DNA of 64,000 nt from Bradyrhizobium sp. NP1 (GCF_030378205.1 NZ_CP127385.1:620001-684000); one strand, 5' to 3'. Numbered from the stretch's first letter, positions 25,238 to 35,310 are shown. The notes: generated by a model not told the origin, from the letters alone. Numbers and translations are program-made.

Positions 25238-26026
25238 ATGCTGCTTCCCGGCGAGCTCGGCTTTTTGGCTCCCACCGTCGTCGACGATCTTGTGCGACTC
25301 GGCACGGCCAATGACGGAGGCTATGTCATCTCGCGAACTATCATTCGCGAGTGCGACTGCCTCGTTTCCATGGGAATAAACGAGAACTGGAGTTTCGACG
25401 CGGCTCTGAAATCCGAGCGACCCGATCTCCGAATTCAAGCCTACGACCACACGATTTCGAACGCCGTCTTTGTCAAGAAGCTGGCGCGATCGACCGTCAA
25501 ACTATGCCTTGGCCGATCTGATCTCGACGAAGTGAGAGCGCAAGCTCGATTGATAGCGGCCTACAACGCTTTCTTTAAGGGAAACGCCATCCATTTTCGG
25601 GAACGAGTTAACGACAAGAAGGTCGAGGGTTACGATGCCGACATTGAGACGATCCTCAAGCGCGCGAAATCAGGACGGATCTTTGTCAAGATGGATATCG
25701 AAGGCGCCGAGTATCTCGTAATTGACGACCTTTTGCGGCGCTCGAATCAAATCGTCGGCATGGCGATAGAATTCCATGAGACTGAAGGGCGCCGATCGGC
25801 TTTCAACTCCGCCGTCGCAGACATTCAGGAGCAGTTTGAATTGATCCATATCCATGCCAACAATTGGGGCGGAGTGGCCGAAGACGGGCTACCCGACTTT
25901 CTCGAGCTGTCATTTCTCAGAAAGGATTTCTGCTTTGGACGGGAGAAGCGACGGCTTTTTCCAGTGCCGGAACTGGACCAACCCAACAATCCACGGCGAG
26001 TTGATCACTCGTTTGAATTCGCGTGA
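25238..26026 (+). CDS. FkbM-family methyltransferase-like protein
   Basis: A 262-residue protein. VKMDIEGAEYLVIDDLL is the FkbM/Methyltransf_21 hallmark. LGTANDGGYVISRT and LVSMGINENWSFD in the first third resemble the SAM-binding part, though the glycine loop is atypical. IEFHE and IHANNWGG follow as in the family. FkbM proteins O-methylate sugars or polyketides. Together with the divergent methyltransferase it suggests a methylated polysaccharide. It is a single gene followed by the oppositely directed acyltransferase. Confidence 0.8.
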   Translation: MLLPGELGFLAPTVVDDLVRLGTANDGGYVISRTIIRECDCLVSMGINENWSFDAALKSERPDLRIQAYDHTISNAVFVKKLARSTVKLCLGRSDLDEVRAQARLIAAYNAFFKGNAIHFRERVNDKKVEGYDADIETILKRAKSGRIFVKMDIEGAEYLVIDDLLRRSNQIVGMAIEFHETEGRRSAFNSAVADIQEQFELIHIHANNWGGVAEDGLPDFLELSFLRKDFCFGREKRRLFPVPELDQPNNPRRVDHSFEFA

Positions 26027-26055
26027 CGGAAAGATTGTGCACGGCGAGGTCAGCG

Positions 26056-27144
26056 TCAGCGGGTCTCGAGGGAAGCGGCCACAGCCTTGGGCGGGCGCTT
26101 GCCGCCGATGAGCGCGCGCAACGGCGTCTCAAACCCCCAATATGAAATGTAGGCTGCCGCATAGGTGAGGGCGGCGGAGCAGGCCACGGCGGTGAGAACC
26201 GCGACCTCCGATCTGCCGAAGAGTCTGGGGAAGATGAACGAGATCACGACGGTCGCGATCACCGTGTGAAGCATATAGATCGAGTAAGTGAGATAGCCGC
26301 GGCTGCTGATCGGCGTCCACGAAGCAAAGCTACGGCGCCCGGTCAGATCGCAGACGAAGGCGCAAACCACCACCACATATACGCACGCCAACATCAAATA
26401 GTGGTTGGGAAGAAAGGCGATCAATCCAAGAAAGCACAGCATTGCGATCAGGGTCACAGGGCTGGCGCTGGCGCGCAGAAGGCCAGGCCTCGCCAATCTG
26501 TCGCGATGGGCCCATAACCAGACACCGAACGCAAAACTCGGTACCGCGCGCAATGCACCGAACCGCCAGTTCAACTCCGTCAATGGCACGCCGACGATCT
26601 GATGACTGAGCGCAATTGCCAGCAGCAACAGCGCGACGCAGGCAAGAAGGCCGACGCCGAATCCGCGCACGACGAGAAACAGGATGAGCGGAAAACAGAG
26701 ATAAACGAAGAATTCGGCACTGATCGACCAGCTCACATAGTTATATGAAATCACGCCCGAAGGCGACCAGGCGTGAATCATCAGCAGGTTTGGAATGATT
26801 TCGCCGGCATTGTATTTTTCGACATTCTCCGGCGCGACATGGCCGGCCGCAATAAGCGCGCCGATCGTCACGTAGAATGCCAGCGTCAGAAAATGCAGCG
26901 GATAGAGCCGGGCTATGCGTTTTCGCACGAAGCCGGAATAGGTCGCGAGATCGTGGACCCGGCCTTGATAGATCATCGCAATGACGATGCCGGAGATGAC
27001 GAAGAAAAGATCGACAGCAAGCTGAAGGCCGCCCGTCGGTAGATGGAGGTAACGAAGATAATGGTCGGCAACGATCAGCACGCTGGCGATCAGTCGGAGT
27101 CCTTCCAGGTTCGGGAGCGATCGGCCCTCGGGCAAAGTCACCAC
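26056..27144 (-). CDS. Acyltransferase family 3 (OafA/ExoZ-like)
   Basis: A 362-residue membrane protein with about ten helices. LEGLRLIASVLIVADHYL near the start carries the conserved R and H of the family; VDLFFVISGIVIAMIY and FVRKRIARLYPLHFL are further hallmarks. It transfers acetyl or succinyl groups to sugars at the membrane. GTG at 27144 is chosen because GGAAGGAG precedes it by eight bases; a TTG eight codons upstream overlaps that site. It should decorate the exopolysaccharide. Confidence 0.88.
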   Translation of the reverse strand: MVTLPEGRSLPNLEGLRLIASVLIVADHYLRYLHLPTGGLQLAVDLFFVISGIVIAMIYQGRVHDLATYSGFVRKRIARLYPLHFLTLAFYVTIGALIAAGHVAPENVEKYNAGEIIPNLLMIHAWSPSGVISYNYVSWSISAEFFVYLCFPLILFLVVRGFGVGLLACVALLLLAIALSHQIVGVPLTELNWRFGALRAVPSFAFGVWLWAHRDRLARPGLLRASASPVTLIAMLCFLGLIAFLPNHYLMLACVYVVVVCAFVCDLTGRRSFASWTPISSRGYLTYSIYMLHTVIATVVISFIFPRLFGRSEVAVLTAVACSAALTYAAAYISYWGFETPLRALIGGKRPPKAVAASLETR

Positions 27145-27353
27145 GTTGCGTGCTCCTTCCAGTTCCAATCGCAGAAAAGCCAGACTGGAGTGCTTCCGTC
27201 GCCTATCGGTTATGAGACGAAATGAGCGAGGGTGTGACGAAGTGCGTCCGACCAGTTCAACAAGCCGACAAAGAATTGCGCAGCTCGTCTTGAGCTCGCG
27301 ACGGTGGGAACCGGAGCGACGATCGTTTTCGGAACTGTGAGGCGAGAAATTCG

Positions 27354-28682
27354 GTGATTGCTGGAACCATTATTGCGGACGATTCAGCCTTGCGCGAGCG
27401 GTCGCAGGGCTGGTGCGCATTTCTGGTGATCGGTGCCGTCCTGCTGTTCAATTTCGCTCTCTGCTTTGTGAACACGAATGTCACGGCGGTTTCCAATCTA
27501 CACGTGATTGGTTCGGAGCTTGTAATTCTCACCCTGACGTTCGCAATCAGTTATGCCGGCGCGTCCGTCGGCGAGACCTGCTTCCTGGCGCTGCTGATTC
27601 TTTATCTGACCTTCCTGGCCTTGATGCGCGGCATTGGTTCGAATGACGGAACCGATGTGAAGGTCGTGAGGGACTTCCTGATTCCTGTCGCGTTCTTCGG
27701 TCTGGGAAGAAAGATCTCGCTGGAGGACGCCGATCGCATCGTGCGCTGGTCTGTGGTCGTGGTCCTCGTCGTCGGGTTCTTCGAGTATTTCTTTCTCGAT
27801 GTCTTCCTGAAATACTTCAACGTGATCGGCTTCTATATCGCGCGCGGCACCGTCCCCGATATCGAATCGGCCCGAATTGCATCGGGCGGCCTGATGGTCA
27901 GCGGAGTGCGGCCCGAGGGCCAGGGGCGCGAGTTGCTGCCGTGGTTGCTCGGTTCGCATCGCGTGTCTTCGATATTCCTGGAACCATCCAGCCTCGGGAA
28001 CTTCGGAATTATCGTCGCGTTATGGGCGGTGCTGCGGTCCAGGATCGACGGCAGGTTCTGGTGGGGATTGCTGCTGCTGGGACTGGCCTGCATCGTTCTT
28101 GCGGATACGCGTTTTGCCGCGACCTTCCTTGCCCTCGGCATTCTGATCGCTCTTCTGCCGCCGAGCGTCGGAACTCCTCTCACGGCCGCAATGCCATTTG
28201 TAGCCGTTCTGCTTCTGCTTACGGTCGTATCGCCGGCCGACTTGTCTTCCAACGATACGGAGGGCCGTCTCGCCTATGCGGCCTTCGTGCTGCGCGGTTT
28301 CACTGTCCTGAACTGGACGGGACTTGCCGAGTCATCGCTGCAAACATTCGATGCCGGCTACGGCTACCTGTTTTCGCAGGTCGGCATTTTCGGCGTGCTG
28401 GCGCTGTGGTTCTGCTTCATGTCCTTGTCAGGACGGAGCAGGTATTTCTACGCGCTAAGAAATGCGATCGGCGCCTATCTGGCGACCCTGTTTCTGATTT
28501 CCCAATCGCAGATGACGATCAAGACAGCGGCGCTGCTGTGGCTTTTGCTCGGCGCGGCGGCCGCATTTGAGACCGCCAGCGGAGGACGACAGCAACAGGA
28601 TGATTGGCGAAGGGGGAGCAGAGGTCCGCTCGAGTTGGCGCCGCGCCGGACAAAGTCGCCCGCTTTCGCGCGGAGATCATAG
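27354..28682 (+). CDS. Wzy-like polysaccharide polymerase / O-antigen ligase-like membrane protein
   Basis: A 442-residue protein with about 11-12 predicted helices and a large loop (about 165-205) that contains RPEGQGRELLPWLLGSHRVS. Such a loop with arginines between helices is typical of Wzy polymerases. FLEPSSLGNFG and ADTRFAATFLALGI resemble the EpsG/Wzy_C-like group. It joins repeat units on the periplasmic face. The start is GTG at 27354, and the hydrophilic tail from about 415 is Arg/Gln-rich and may be partly out of family. Identification rests on topology, the loop and the locus. Confidence 0.75.
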   Translation: MIAGTIIADDSALRERSQGWCAFLVIGAVLLFNFALCFVNTNVTAVSNLHVIGSELVILTLTFAISYAGASVGETCFLALLILYLTFLALMRGIGSNDGTDVKVVRDFLIPVAFFGLGRKISLEDADRIVRWSVVVVLVVGFFEYFFLDVFLKYFNVIGFYIARGTVPDIESARIASGGLMVSGVRPEGQGRELLPWLLGSHRVSSIFLEPSSLGNFGIIVALWAVLRSRIDGRFWWGLLLLGLACIVLADTRFAATFLALGILIALLPPSVGTPLTAAMPFVAVLLLLTVVSPADLSSNDTEGRLAYAAFVLRGFTVLNWTGLAESSLQTFDAGYGYLFSQVGIFGVLALWFCFMSLSGRSRYFYALRNAIGAYLATLFLISQSQMTIKTAALLWLLLGAAAAFETASGGRQQQDDWRRGSRGPLELAPRRTKSPAFARRS

Positions 28683-28962
28683 CTCAAGGCTCGGATATCT
28701 GCTCGGCACGGTTCCAACCGCTGGACCGGTGAACTTTTGGCGGTTCACGAGTTTAATGAAGAACGCGATGTGAAAGATCGCGCCCTTCACGCCGCTGCGC
28801 TCGCGGCGAATCGTCAAGAATACGCAATGGATCGATCGGATGTTTGCCGCTCACATTCACGATCAGCGATTGAGATCGCCGGCTGCCAAGCGCGCCTCCC
28901 AATATGCGCTGCCGAACGAATTTCTCAGGACCGCGGCCAACGAGCGGCAGGCAGGTTGGGCG

Positions 28963-30015
28963 ATGGCTTTTGGTAAACGAATCTGCGCGGTGTATGCGCT
29001 CGCCACGGTGCTGGCGCTCTCGTACGGGAGCGTGGCTGCCCAGCAGGTCGCCACGCCACTGCCGCTTGTTGGCATCAATTTTGCCGGTTCGTCATTCGGG
29101 CCGGAGAAAATCCCGGGCCGGGTCGGCTGGGACTATTTCTATCCGAACGCCGATAGCATCGGCTACTTCGCGGGCAAGGGCGCGAATGTCGTTCGCCTCT
29201 GTGTGCTGTGGGAGCGCGTTCAGCCACAGTTGCGATCCGACCTGAACGAGCCGGAAATGAAGCTGATCGACGACGTCATCGCGAAGGCTCGGGCGAGGGG
29301 TGTGCGGGTCCTGATCGACATCCACAATTATGCGGCCTTCGCGGGAAGCCGAATCGGAAGCGAGAAGGTCTCGGTTCAGGATTTCGCGGATCTCTGGCGA
29401 CGGCTGGCGTCAAGATATCGTGACGACCACAGTGTCATCTTCGGCTTGATGAACGAGCCGGTCAAACTGGCGACAGAAACGTGGCTGGATGCGACCAATG
29501 CGGCAATCGGCGAGATCCGGACGGCCGGCGCCGACAACATGATCATGGTTCCCGGCAATGGCTGGTCCTCGGCGCGCGACTGGTTCCGCGCTTCCTATGG
29601 GTCGCCGAATGCGTCGGTCATGCCGCGAACGAATGACCCGCGGAACAACTTTGTCTACGAGGTTCACCAATATTTCGACTCCGACGCTTCGGGAACCCAT
29701 CCCGCCTGCATTGATGCGGCGTCGGCAACCGCGGCCCTTGCTCCGTTCACCGACTGGGCGCGGAAGAATGGCCGCAAGGCGTTTCTCGGTGAGTTTGGCG
29801 TCGGTCCGGATCCCAATTGCCTGGAGGCGCTGCGGCGGGTGCTGCAGTTCATGCAGGACAATCGCGATGTGTGGACGGGATGGACCTATTGGGCGGCGGG
29901 TCCTTGGGCGAAAGACTACTTCACCAATATCGAGCCGGATGGCGCGGCGGACCGTCCTCAAATGGCGGTGCTTGAAAGATTCATGACGCGCGCCGCGAGG
30001 AACCAGTCGAAGTGA
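28963..30015 (+). CDS. Secreted glycoside hydrolase family 5 (cellulase-like)
   Basis: A protein of about 350 residues with an N-terminal signal peptide (MAFGKRICAVYALATVLALS to VAAQQ). The GH5 core shows GINFAGSSFG, VVRLCVLWERVQP, IDIHNYAAF, FGLMNEP with the acid/base glutamate, YEVHQYFDSD and FLGEFGVG with the nucleophile glutamate. It probably trims the polymer as it is made or exported, as glycanases in other exopolysaccharide loci do. The ribosome binding site is weak; an in-frame ATG at 28840 would add 41 residues that do not look like a signal peptide, so 28963 is preferred. Confidence 0.88.
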   Translation: MAFGKRICAVYALATVLALSYGSVAAQQVATPLPLVGINFAGSSFGPEKIPGRVGWDYFYPNADSIGYFAGKGANVVRLCVLWERVQPQLRSDLNEPEMKLIDDVIAKARARGVRVLIDIHNYAAFAGSRIGSEKVSVQDFADLWRRLASRYRDDHSVIFGLMNEPVKLATETWLDATNAAIGEIRTAGADNMIMVPGNGWSSARDWFRASYGSPNASVMPRTNDPRNNFVYEVHQYFDSDASGTHPACIDAASATAALAPFTDWARKNGRKAFLGEFGVGPDPNCLEALRRVLQFMQDNRDVWTGWTYWAAGPWAKDYFTNIEPDGAADRPQMAVLERFMTRAARNQSK

Positions 30016-30329
30016 GCGCCTGCCTGAATTTTGTGCCACGGCCTGTTCGGCGCGCTCAAGCCCGATCTTCGCCGGTGACCAAAATGTGGGCGCTGCAAAT
30101 TTCGTCTTGCTGCGTCTGCGATGCTGCCCGATCGCATACGATCTCGTCGGGCGATTGTACGAACGTTCCTGGCAGTTCATTTTCCCGTTATCGGATGCGC
30201 TGCCTGTCTTGATGGCCCTGCCGCCGCCAAATTGAGTTGGCACGACATCGGCGACCATTACCTTAACCTCCGGCAGGTTCGTGACCGCGATGCTGATGCG
30301 GCGGCCGGCGATGAGAGAAGTGGAGCCCG
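30016..30329. other. No supported gene between GH5 and GT2 genes
   Basis: Frames here are short and without motifs. No terminator hairpin or strong promoter is visible, so transcription may run through from the hydrolase gene. Confidence 0.4.
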
Positions 30330-31214
30330 ATGTATCTGCGTGATCAGGAGGCGCCAACCGTTCTGGTATCGCTGGTGGTGTGCACGCTCGGCGAACGGCG
30401 TGCGCAGCTGGAGCGATTGCTGGACTCGCTCGGGCGTCAGGAGTTCAAGTCGTTCGAAGTCATTCTGGTCGACCAAAATCGGTCCGGGCTCCTCGATGAC
30501 ATCGTGCAATCGAGAGGGCGGGAGCTCTCTCTCAAGCACGTCAGATCGAATCGGGGTCTTTCGTTGGCTCGCAACGTCGGTCTGCGTCATGCGAGCGGCG
30601 AGGTTGTCGGCTTTCCGGATGACGATTGCTGGTATCTCACGGACACGTTGTCGCTGGTCGCGGATTTTTTCGATCGAAACCCCGGGATCGATATTCTGCT
30701 CGGCAGAACGATCGACCAGTTTGGCTCGCCCTCGCTGAGCCCGACGAGGAAGGACAGCGGCGCCGTCAACAAGCGCAACATCTGGACGTCGGGCAACTCG
30801 AACACGCTCTTTGTCCGAGCAGGCGCGATACCGGACAATGGCGGGTTTGACGAAGAGATCGGCGTCGGTGCATCGACCCGCTTTCAATCCGGAGAAGAAA
30901 CCGATTTCGTGCTGAGCTTGATGGAAAATGAAGCGCGTGCCGTCTACAGCTTCGACCTGAAGATCTGCCATGAGCAAGTGGAAGATGCCGGCGTCGCGCG
31001 CACGTTGAGGCGTGCCTGGAACTACTCGCAGGGCTTCGGCTACGTTCTAAAAAAGCACAATTTTGGCCGCACATATCTGGCCTACCGGCTGGCTCGATCG
31101 ATTGTTCGCGCCGGCCTCGCCATCATCGAGCTGCAACCGATCTATGGCCTGTCGCGCTTGGTTTGGGGCGCCGGCACGTTGGTCGGATATGTCGCCGCAA
31201 ACCCCAGGGGATAG
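30330..31214 (+). CDS. Family 2 glycosyltransferase
   Basis: A 294-residue GT-A enzyme. VSLVVCTLGERRAQLERLLD and VILVDQNRSG are the nucleotide-binding start; SNRGLSLARNVGLRHASGEV and FPDDDCWY give the DXD region; GEETDFVLSLM corresponds to the ED motif of GT2 enzymes. The C-terminus (from about 245) is amphipathic to hydrophobic, consistent with membrane association. It adds one sugar of the repeat unit, likely from a UDP-sugar. It is followed four bases later by a secreted small protein. Confidence 0.88.
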   Translation: MYLRDQEAPTVLVSLVVCTLGERRAQLERLLDSLGRQEFKSFEVILVDQNRSGLLDDIVQSRGRELSLKHVRSNRGLSLARNVGLRHASGEVVGFPDDDCWYLTDTLSLVADFFDRNPGIDILLGRTIDQFGSPSLSPTRKDSGAVNKRNIWTSGNSNTLFVRAGAIPDNGGFDEEIGVGASTRFQSGEETDFVLSLMENEARAVYSFDLKICHEQVEDAGVARTLRRAWNYSQGFGYVLKKHNFGRTYLAYRLARSIVRAGLAIIELQPIYGLSRLVWGAGTLVGYVAANPRG

Positions 31215-31218
31215 GCGG

Positions 31219-31572
31219 ATGCGTTGGCAGGGCGCAGCGGTTCTGGTGCCGATCGTGTTCCTCTCGCGCGTCGTGTTCGCACAAGGGATTTTGGGCAGCG
31301 ATCCGGCCAGCGGAAAGCATCTCGATCTTGCGGGCAAACCCTGCCTCGAGAGCAGCGGCAGTGCGACCCCTCTCGCGTCAAATCCGAGAATTCAGAACCA
31401 TCTGGTCAGCCTCAACAATCACTGTCCCAATCCGATCAAGGCGAAGGTTTGCTACTACAAGACCGATGAGTGCATGGATGTCGATGTGCCCGGGCATTCG
31501 CGCCGGGAACAGGTCCTCGGCGTGTTCCCGGCGATCCAGCTGTTCCGCTACGAGGTCAAGGAACAATTCTAA
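31219..31572 (+). CDS. Small secreted hypothetical protein
   Basis: A 117-residue protein. Residues 1-22 are a signal peptide (WQGAAVLVPIVFLSRVVFAQ). The mature part has four cysteines (CLESSG, NHCPNP, KVCYYKTDEC) that could form two disulfides, and the pattern is like small periplasmic proteins found in rhizobial polysaccharide loci. It starts four bases after the GT2 stop, so it is translationally linked to it. Function unknown. Confidence 0.65.
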   Translation: MRWQGAAVLVPIVFLSRVVFAQGILGSDPASGKHLDLAGKPCLESSGSATPLASNPRIQNHLVSLNNHCPNPIKAKVCYYKTDECMDVDVPGHSRREQVLGVFPAIQLFRYEVKEQF

Positions 31573-31867
31573 CTGCGACCGCGCGGAACATCCGGAAGAC
31601 CTTGGCATTGTTCTCTCCCTTGCCCTCCATGGCAGGGACTACAATTACGGCAGTCAGAAATTGAAGATTACGACGCCTTCTCAAGGGCGCGGTAGACGGA
31701 AACAACCTGAGGAGCGGAATGGCGCGAAGGATTGCCGTGGATGAGGGAAGCCTCATTTGCCGGCAATACGTCGCGTTGCTTTGGCCGGGACGTATGAGCT
31801 TTTTGCGCCTTCAGCGGCGGCGGATGACGCGGTCGCAGAATGCCGGAGCTCAGCGCCCTACTTAGTG

Positions 31868-34186
31868 ATGTTCAACTCGACCGCACCGACAGAGCGCATG
31901 CTGCAAATACCGAATGTCAAGCCGATAACCGAGTTCAGTATCCAGCGGCCGACGGCAACGTCGCCGGCGGAGCTCGTTGGCGCGCTCGTCGGTCTGGTGC
32001 GGCGGCGGCTCGGTATCATCGCGACTCTGTTCGGCCTGAGCCTGCTTTGCGGTCTCGTCTATCTTGCTCTCGCTCCGCCCAGGTTCCTGGCGGAAGCCGA
32101 ATTGCTCATCGACACAAAAAAATCCGAACCTTTCCCTCGGCAGCAGGCGACGGCCGCGGAGCTCACGATGGATTCGGCGGCGGTCGACAGCCAGATTCAG
32201 GTGCTGAAATCGGAAGGTGTCGCGGCCACGGTCGTCAAGGATCTTCACCTCACGGCCGATCCGGAGTTCGTTGGAGCAAAGCCTGGGCTTTTTGGGACCA
32301 TCCTGGGATACCTGGGGGCGCAGCGCCCGCCGTCCGAATCCGAGCTGGAGCGGCGCGCGCGAGCCGTTTTCGAGAACGGCCTCGCCGCGCGGCGCCTCGG
32401 GACCACTTACGTCATTCAGGTCGGATTCCTCTCGCTGAACCCGGAGCGCGCCGCCCAGATCGCGAATGCGACGGCGGACGCCTATATCGTCGATCAGCTC
32501 CAGGCCAAATATGAAGCGACACGCCGGGCGAGCACCTGGCTGCAGGAAAGAATACAGGAGCTGCGGCAGCAGGCGTCGACGGCAGAAAACGCCGTGCTCG
32601 ACTTCAAGAAGGCAAACAACATCGTCGACACCGGCGGTCGCCTGATCAACGAGCAGCAGCTTGCCGAACTGAACAGCCAGCTCGTGACGGCCCAGTCGGC
32701 CGCCGCCGAAGCCAAGGCTCGTCTTGATCGGATCAGCGAGATCACCAAGAAGGATGTTTCCGATATCGACAATATCCTGCGTTCCCCCGATCCCGCAGTC
32801 GCGGATGCGCTCCATAACGACGTCATCAACAAGCTGCGCAGTGAATTTCTCGAGATCGCCAACAAGGAAGGGCTCTACTCGGCGCAGCTTGGCCGCAATC
32901 ATTTGCTCGTCGTCAATCTGCGCAATCAGATGTTCGAGATTCGCCGCTCGATCATGGATGAGCTGAAGCGCATAGCCGAGACCTTCAAGAGCGACTACCA
33001 GATTGCGATCACACGCGAGCAAAGCATTGAAAAGAATCTGGCGAACGCCGTATCGCAAAATCAGACGACCAATCAGGCACAGGTCAAGCTGAAGGATCTT
33101 GACAGCAACGCGCAGACCTATCGCACGCTGCATGACATGTTTGTGCAGCGGTATATGGAATCGCTGCAGCAGCAATCATTTCCATTCACGGAAGCGCGCG
33201 TCATCACGCATGCGGTCAAGCCGCTGACGAAGAACCGTCCGAATTCCATGCTGGTGATGGCGGCGGCCTCGGTGGGGGGACTATTGCTGGCCTTCGGCGC
33301 CGCGCTCCTGATCGATATTTCGGAAGGCGGCTTCCGGACCAGCGAACAGGTCGAGCAGGAGTTGCAGACGAGCTGCCTGACGATCGTTCCCGCGATCAAG
33401 GCCAAGATCGACGCGCCGTTGCCGGGTTCCGAGAGAAAGAAAGGCCGTTCCTGGCGGCGGCCAGAGCCAAAGGGTGTTCTTTCCGGCGTCATCAGCAACC
33501 CGTTCTCCCGGTTCGCCGAGGCGTTTCGCGGCGTCAAGGTCGCTATCGATCTGTTCTCGCTCGCCAGGCCAAACAACAAGGCGATCGGCATCACCTCGAC
33601 CTATCCGGGCGAAGGAAAGTCGTCCGTCGCGGCGAATCTGGCGCGCCTCATCGCACATGCCGGCGGCAAGGCGATCCTGCTGGATTGCGATCTTCGCAAC
33701 CCCTCGTTGACGCATTCGCTCGCGCCTGGAGCCGAGGTCGGATTGCTCGACGTGATTTCAGGAAAGGCTTCATTGCGAGACGCTGTCTGGCACGATCCCG
33801 CGACGTCGTTGGCGTTCTTGCCGATGATCGCCAAGGCGCGGCTGCCTCACTCAAATGAAATCCTGGCATCTCCCGGCATGAAGAAGCTGATCGAGTCGCT
33901 TCGCGAGGTCTACGACTATGTGCTTGTTGACCTGCCGCCGCTAAACCCCGTCGTCGACGTGCGCTCCACCAGCCAGATCATCGATTCCTATCTTTTCGTC
34001 ATCGAATGGGGGCAAACCGGCGTCGATGCCGTGCGGCGTGCTCTCGGATCTGCGCCACTGGTCTATGAAAGCCTGATCGGGGTCATTCTCAACAAGGCCG
34101 ACCTGGACGCGATACGTCGTTACTCGCGCGGAGCAGGCGATAACTACAAGAATGAGTATTTCGAGCGCTATGGATTCAAGGATTGA
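31868..34186 (+). CDS. Wzc/ExoP-type polysaccharide copolymerase with BY-kinase domain
   Basis: A 772-residue inner-membrane protein. A Wzz domain begins after about 25 residues (ELVGALVGLVRRRLGIIATL) with a first helix, followed by a long periplasmic coiled-coil stretch (about 230-470) and a second helix (about 460-485, VMAAASVGGLLLAFGAALLI). A cytoplasmic tyrosine-kinase domain carries Walker A STYPGEGKSS, Walker A' ILLDCDLRN and Walker B YVLVDLPPL. The last 25 residues hold four tyrosines (RRYSRGAGDNYKNEYFERYG), the likely autophosphorylation cluster. It controls chain length and export. ATG at 31868 is a compromise; ATG at 31898 is also possible and neither has a strong ribosome binding site. 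Confidence 0.9.
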   Translation: MFNSTAPTERMLQIPNVKPITEFSIQRPTATSPAELVGALVGLVRRRLGIIATLFGLSLLCGLVYLALAPPRFLAEAELLIDTKKSEPFPRQQATAAELTMDSAAVDSQIQVLKSEGVAATVVKDLHLTADPEFVGAKPGLFGTILGYLGAQRPPSESELERRARAVFENGLAARRLGTTYVIQVGFLSLNPERAAQIANATADAYIVDQLQAKYEATRRASTWLQERIQELRQQASTAENAVLDFKKANNIVDTGGRLINEQQLAELNSQLVTAQSAAAEAKARLDRISEITKKDVSDIDNILRSPDPAVADALHNDVINKLRSEFLEIANKEGLYSAQLGRNHLLVVNLRNQMFEIRRSIMDELKRIAETFKSDYQIAITREQSIEKNLANAVSQNQTTNQAQVKLKDLDSNAQTYRTLHDMFVQRYMESLQQQSFPFTEARVITHAVKPLTKNRPNSMLVMAAASVGGLLLAFGAALLIDISEGGFRTSEQVEQELQTSCLTIVPAIKAKIDAPLPGSERKKGRSWRRPEPKGVLSGVISNPFSRFAEAFRGVKVAIDLFSLARPNNKAIGITSTYPGEGKSSVAANLARLIAHAGGKAILLDCDLRNPSLTHSLAPGAEVGLLDVISGKASLRDAVWHDPATSLAFLPMIAKARLPHSNEILASPGMKKLIESLREVYDYVLVDLPPLNPVVDVRSTSQIIDSYLFVIEWGQTGVDAVRRALGSAPLVYESLIGVILNKADLDAIRRYSRGAGDNYKNEYFERYGFKD

Positions 34187-34276
34187 TCCGACGGCGAGTT
34201 AGCTCGGGAGGTGGATAGCTCGTCGAATTTCAATTGGCGCGATTGCGAACAGATAACCCCTCAACAACGGCGCGAG

Positions 34277-34468
34277 ATGTTCATGACGGCCAATATAAAC
34301 TCAAACCGTTCGGATGCGGCGCTCGGCGGGCCAGCAGGCCACGCGGAGAGGCGGCTGCGCGACCGACTATTCGCGATTGCATGGGCCATTTCCGTCGCCG
34401 GCGCGACCTTCGGCTGGCTCTATTTCCTGGAGCGCGCGATCTCATACTCGCTGAATTGGCTGTATTAG
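34277..34468 (+). CDS. Small one-helix membrane protein, hypothetical
   Basis: A 63-residue protein from ATG 34277 (a GTG at 34211 would give 85 residues). A hydrophilic N-terminus with RRLRDRL leads into a helix (FAIAWAISVAGATFGWLYFL) and an aromatic tail (YSLNWLY). It follows the Wzc gene by 90 bases and is probably in the same transcript. No family is recognised; similar small proteins are seen near exopolysaccharide genes. Confidence 0.45.
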   Translation: MFMTANINSNRSDAALGGPAGHAERRLRDRLFAIAWAISVAGATFGWLYFLERAISYSLNWLY

Positions 34469-34706
34469 CCGCCACACCCGGCTCGCGCCGCTCCCGGATC
34501 TATGCCGCTGCGCGGCCGTCGTCTTCCTGGAGACCGCGCGAGCATCCACGCGCATGGGCGCCGCGGGCTTCCGCGCATCATGCCCGATCGTCCGCACCGC
34601 GTTAATATTACGCCTTAACCAATAGTTAAGTATGCATTTGCAGGCGCCAAAGCGCGGGCCTAGCGTCCCCGGGCGGCTGCTCATTAACCAACCAGTGGTG
34701 CGTGCC

Positions 34707-35147
34707 ATGACGTACAGAATGCACGGGGTGCTTGTCGCCTCTCTCGGCGCTGTCGCGCTGTTGTTTTCCGCGAACGAGACCTTCGCCGCGCAGCAAGGCG
34801 TGCGGGGCGCGTTCGCTTCGACGCGCCCGATGCCTCATGCTCGCGGCGTCCACGCGTTCCGGCATAACCGCAGAAATCAGGGCGCGATTTTCTGGCCCGG
34901 CTACGATGACTTCTCTGACGGGTCCTTCGGGCCGTCGGGCGGCGAACCCGCGCTGGGCGCTCCGCAGCCCTCGGGCGACGTCCGCTACACCTCTACATAT
35001 GATGTTCCCTGGGATTGGGCCCATCGATTCCCGCCCAATGTCACTCCGTCGGATAAGCCCTACGTGTCGAGCTGCCCGGTGGAGACGGTAACGCTGACCG
35101 GGCGCGATGGCGCGGACAAGACCATCAACGTCATCCGCTGCTACTGA
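34707..35147 (+). CDS. Secreted hypothetical protein
   Basis: A 146-residue protein from ATG 34707 (an ATG at 34719 would also keep the signal). The signal peptide VLVASLGAVALLFSANETFA ends at AAQ. The mature part is rich in Gly, Pro, Phe and Trp (IFWPGYDDFSDGSFGPSGGE) and ends with SSCPVETVTLTGRDGADKTI then NVIRCY, where two cysteines could pair. It resembles small secreted proteins of Bradyrhizobium without known role. An AT-rich region (TAATATTA and TTAACCAATAGTTAA near 34600-34630) is upstream and could hold its promoter. Confidence 0.6.
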   Translation: MTYRMHGVLVASLGAVALLFSANETFAAQQGVRGAFASTRPMPHARGVHAFRHNRRNQGAIFWPGYDDFSDGSFGPSGGEPALGAPQPSGDVRYTSTYDVPWDWAHRFPPNVTPSDKPYVSSCPVETVTLTGRDGADKTINVIRCY

Positions 35148-35310
35148 GCCCGCGTTCGGCCTGAACGGGCGCCGGGGCGGATTGCGCAAGCCCCTGTTGC
35201 GCGCGTCCGCGCATGCCCGTCCAATCGCAGGCGTGACGGCTCTTGACGCGCGAGGCGATCCTGCTCTTGTCTCGAATGGCCGATCAAACAGCCTCGATGA
35301 CCAAGCCGCG

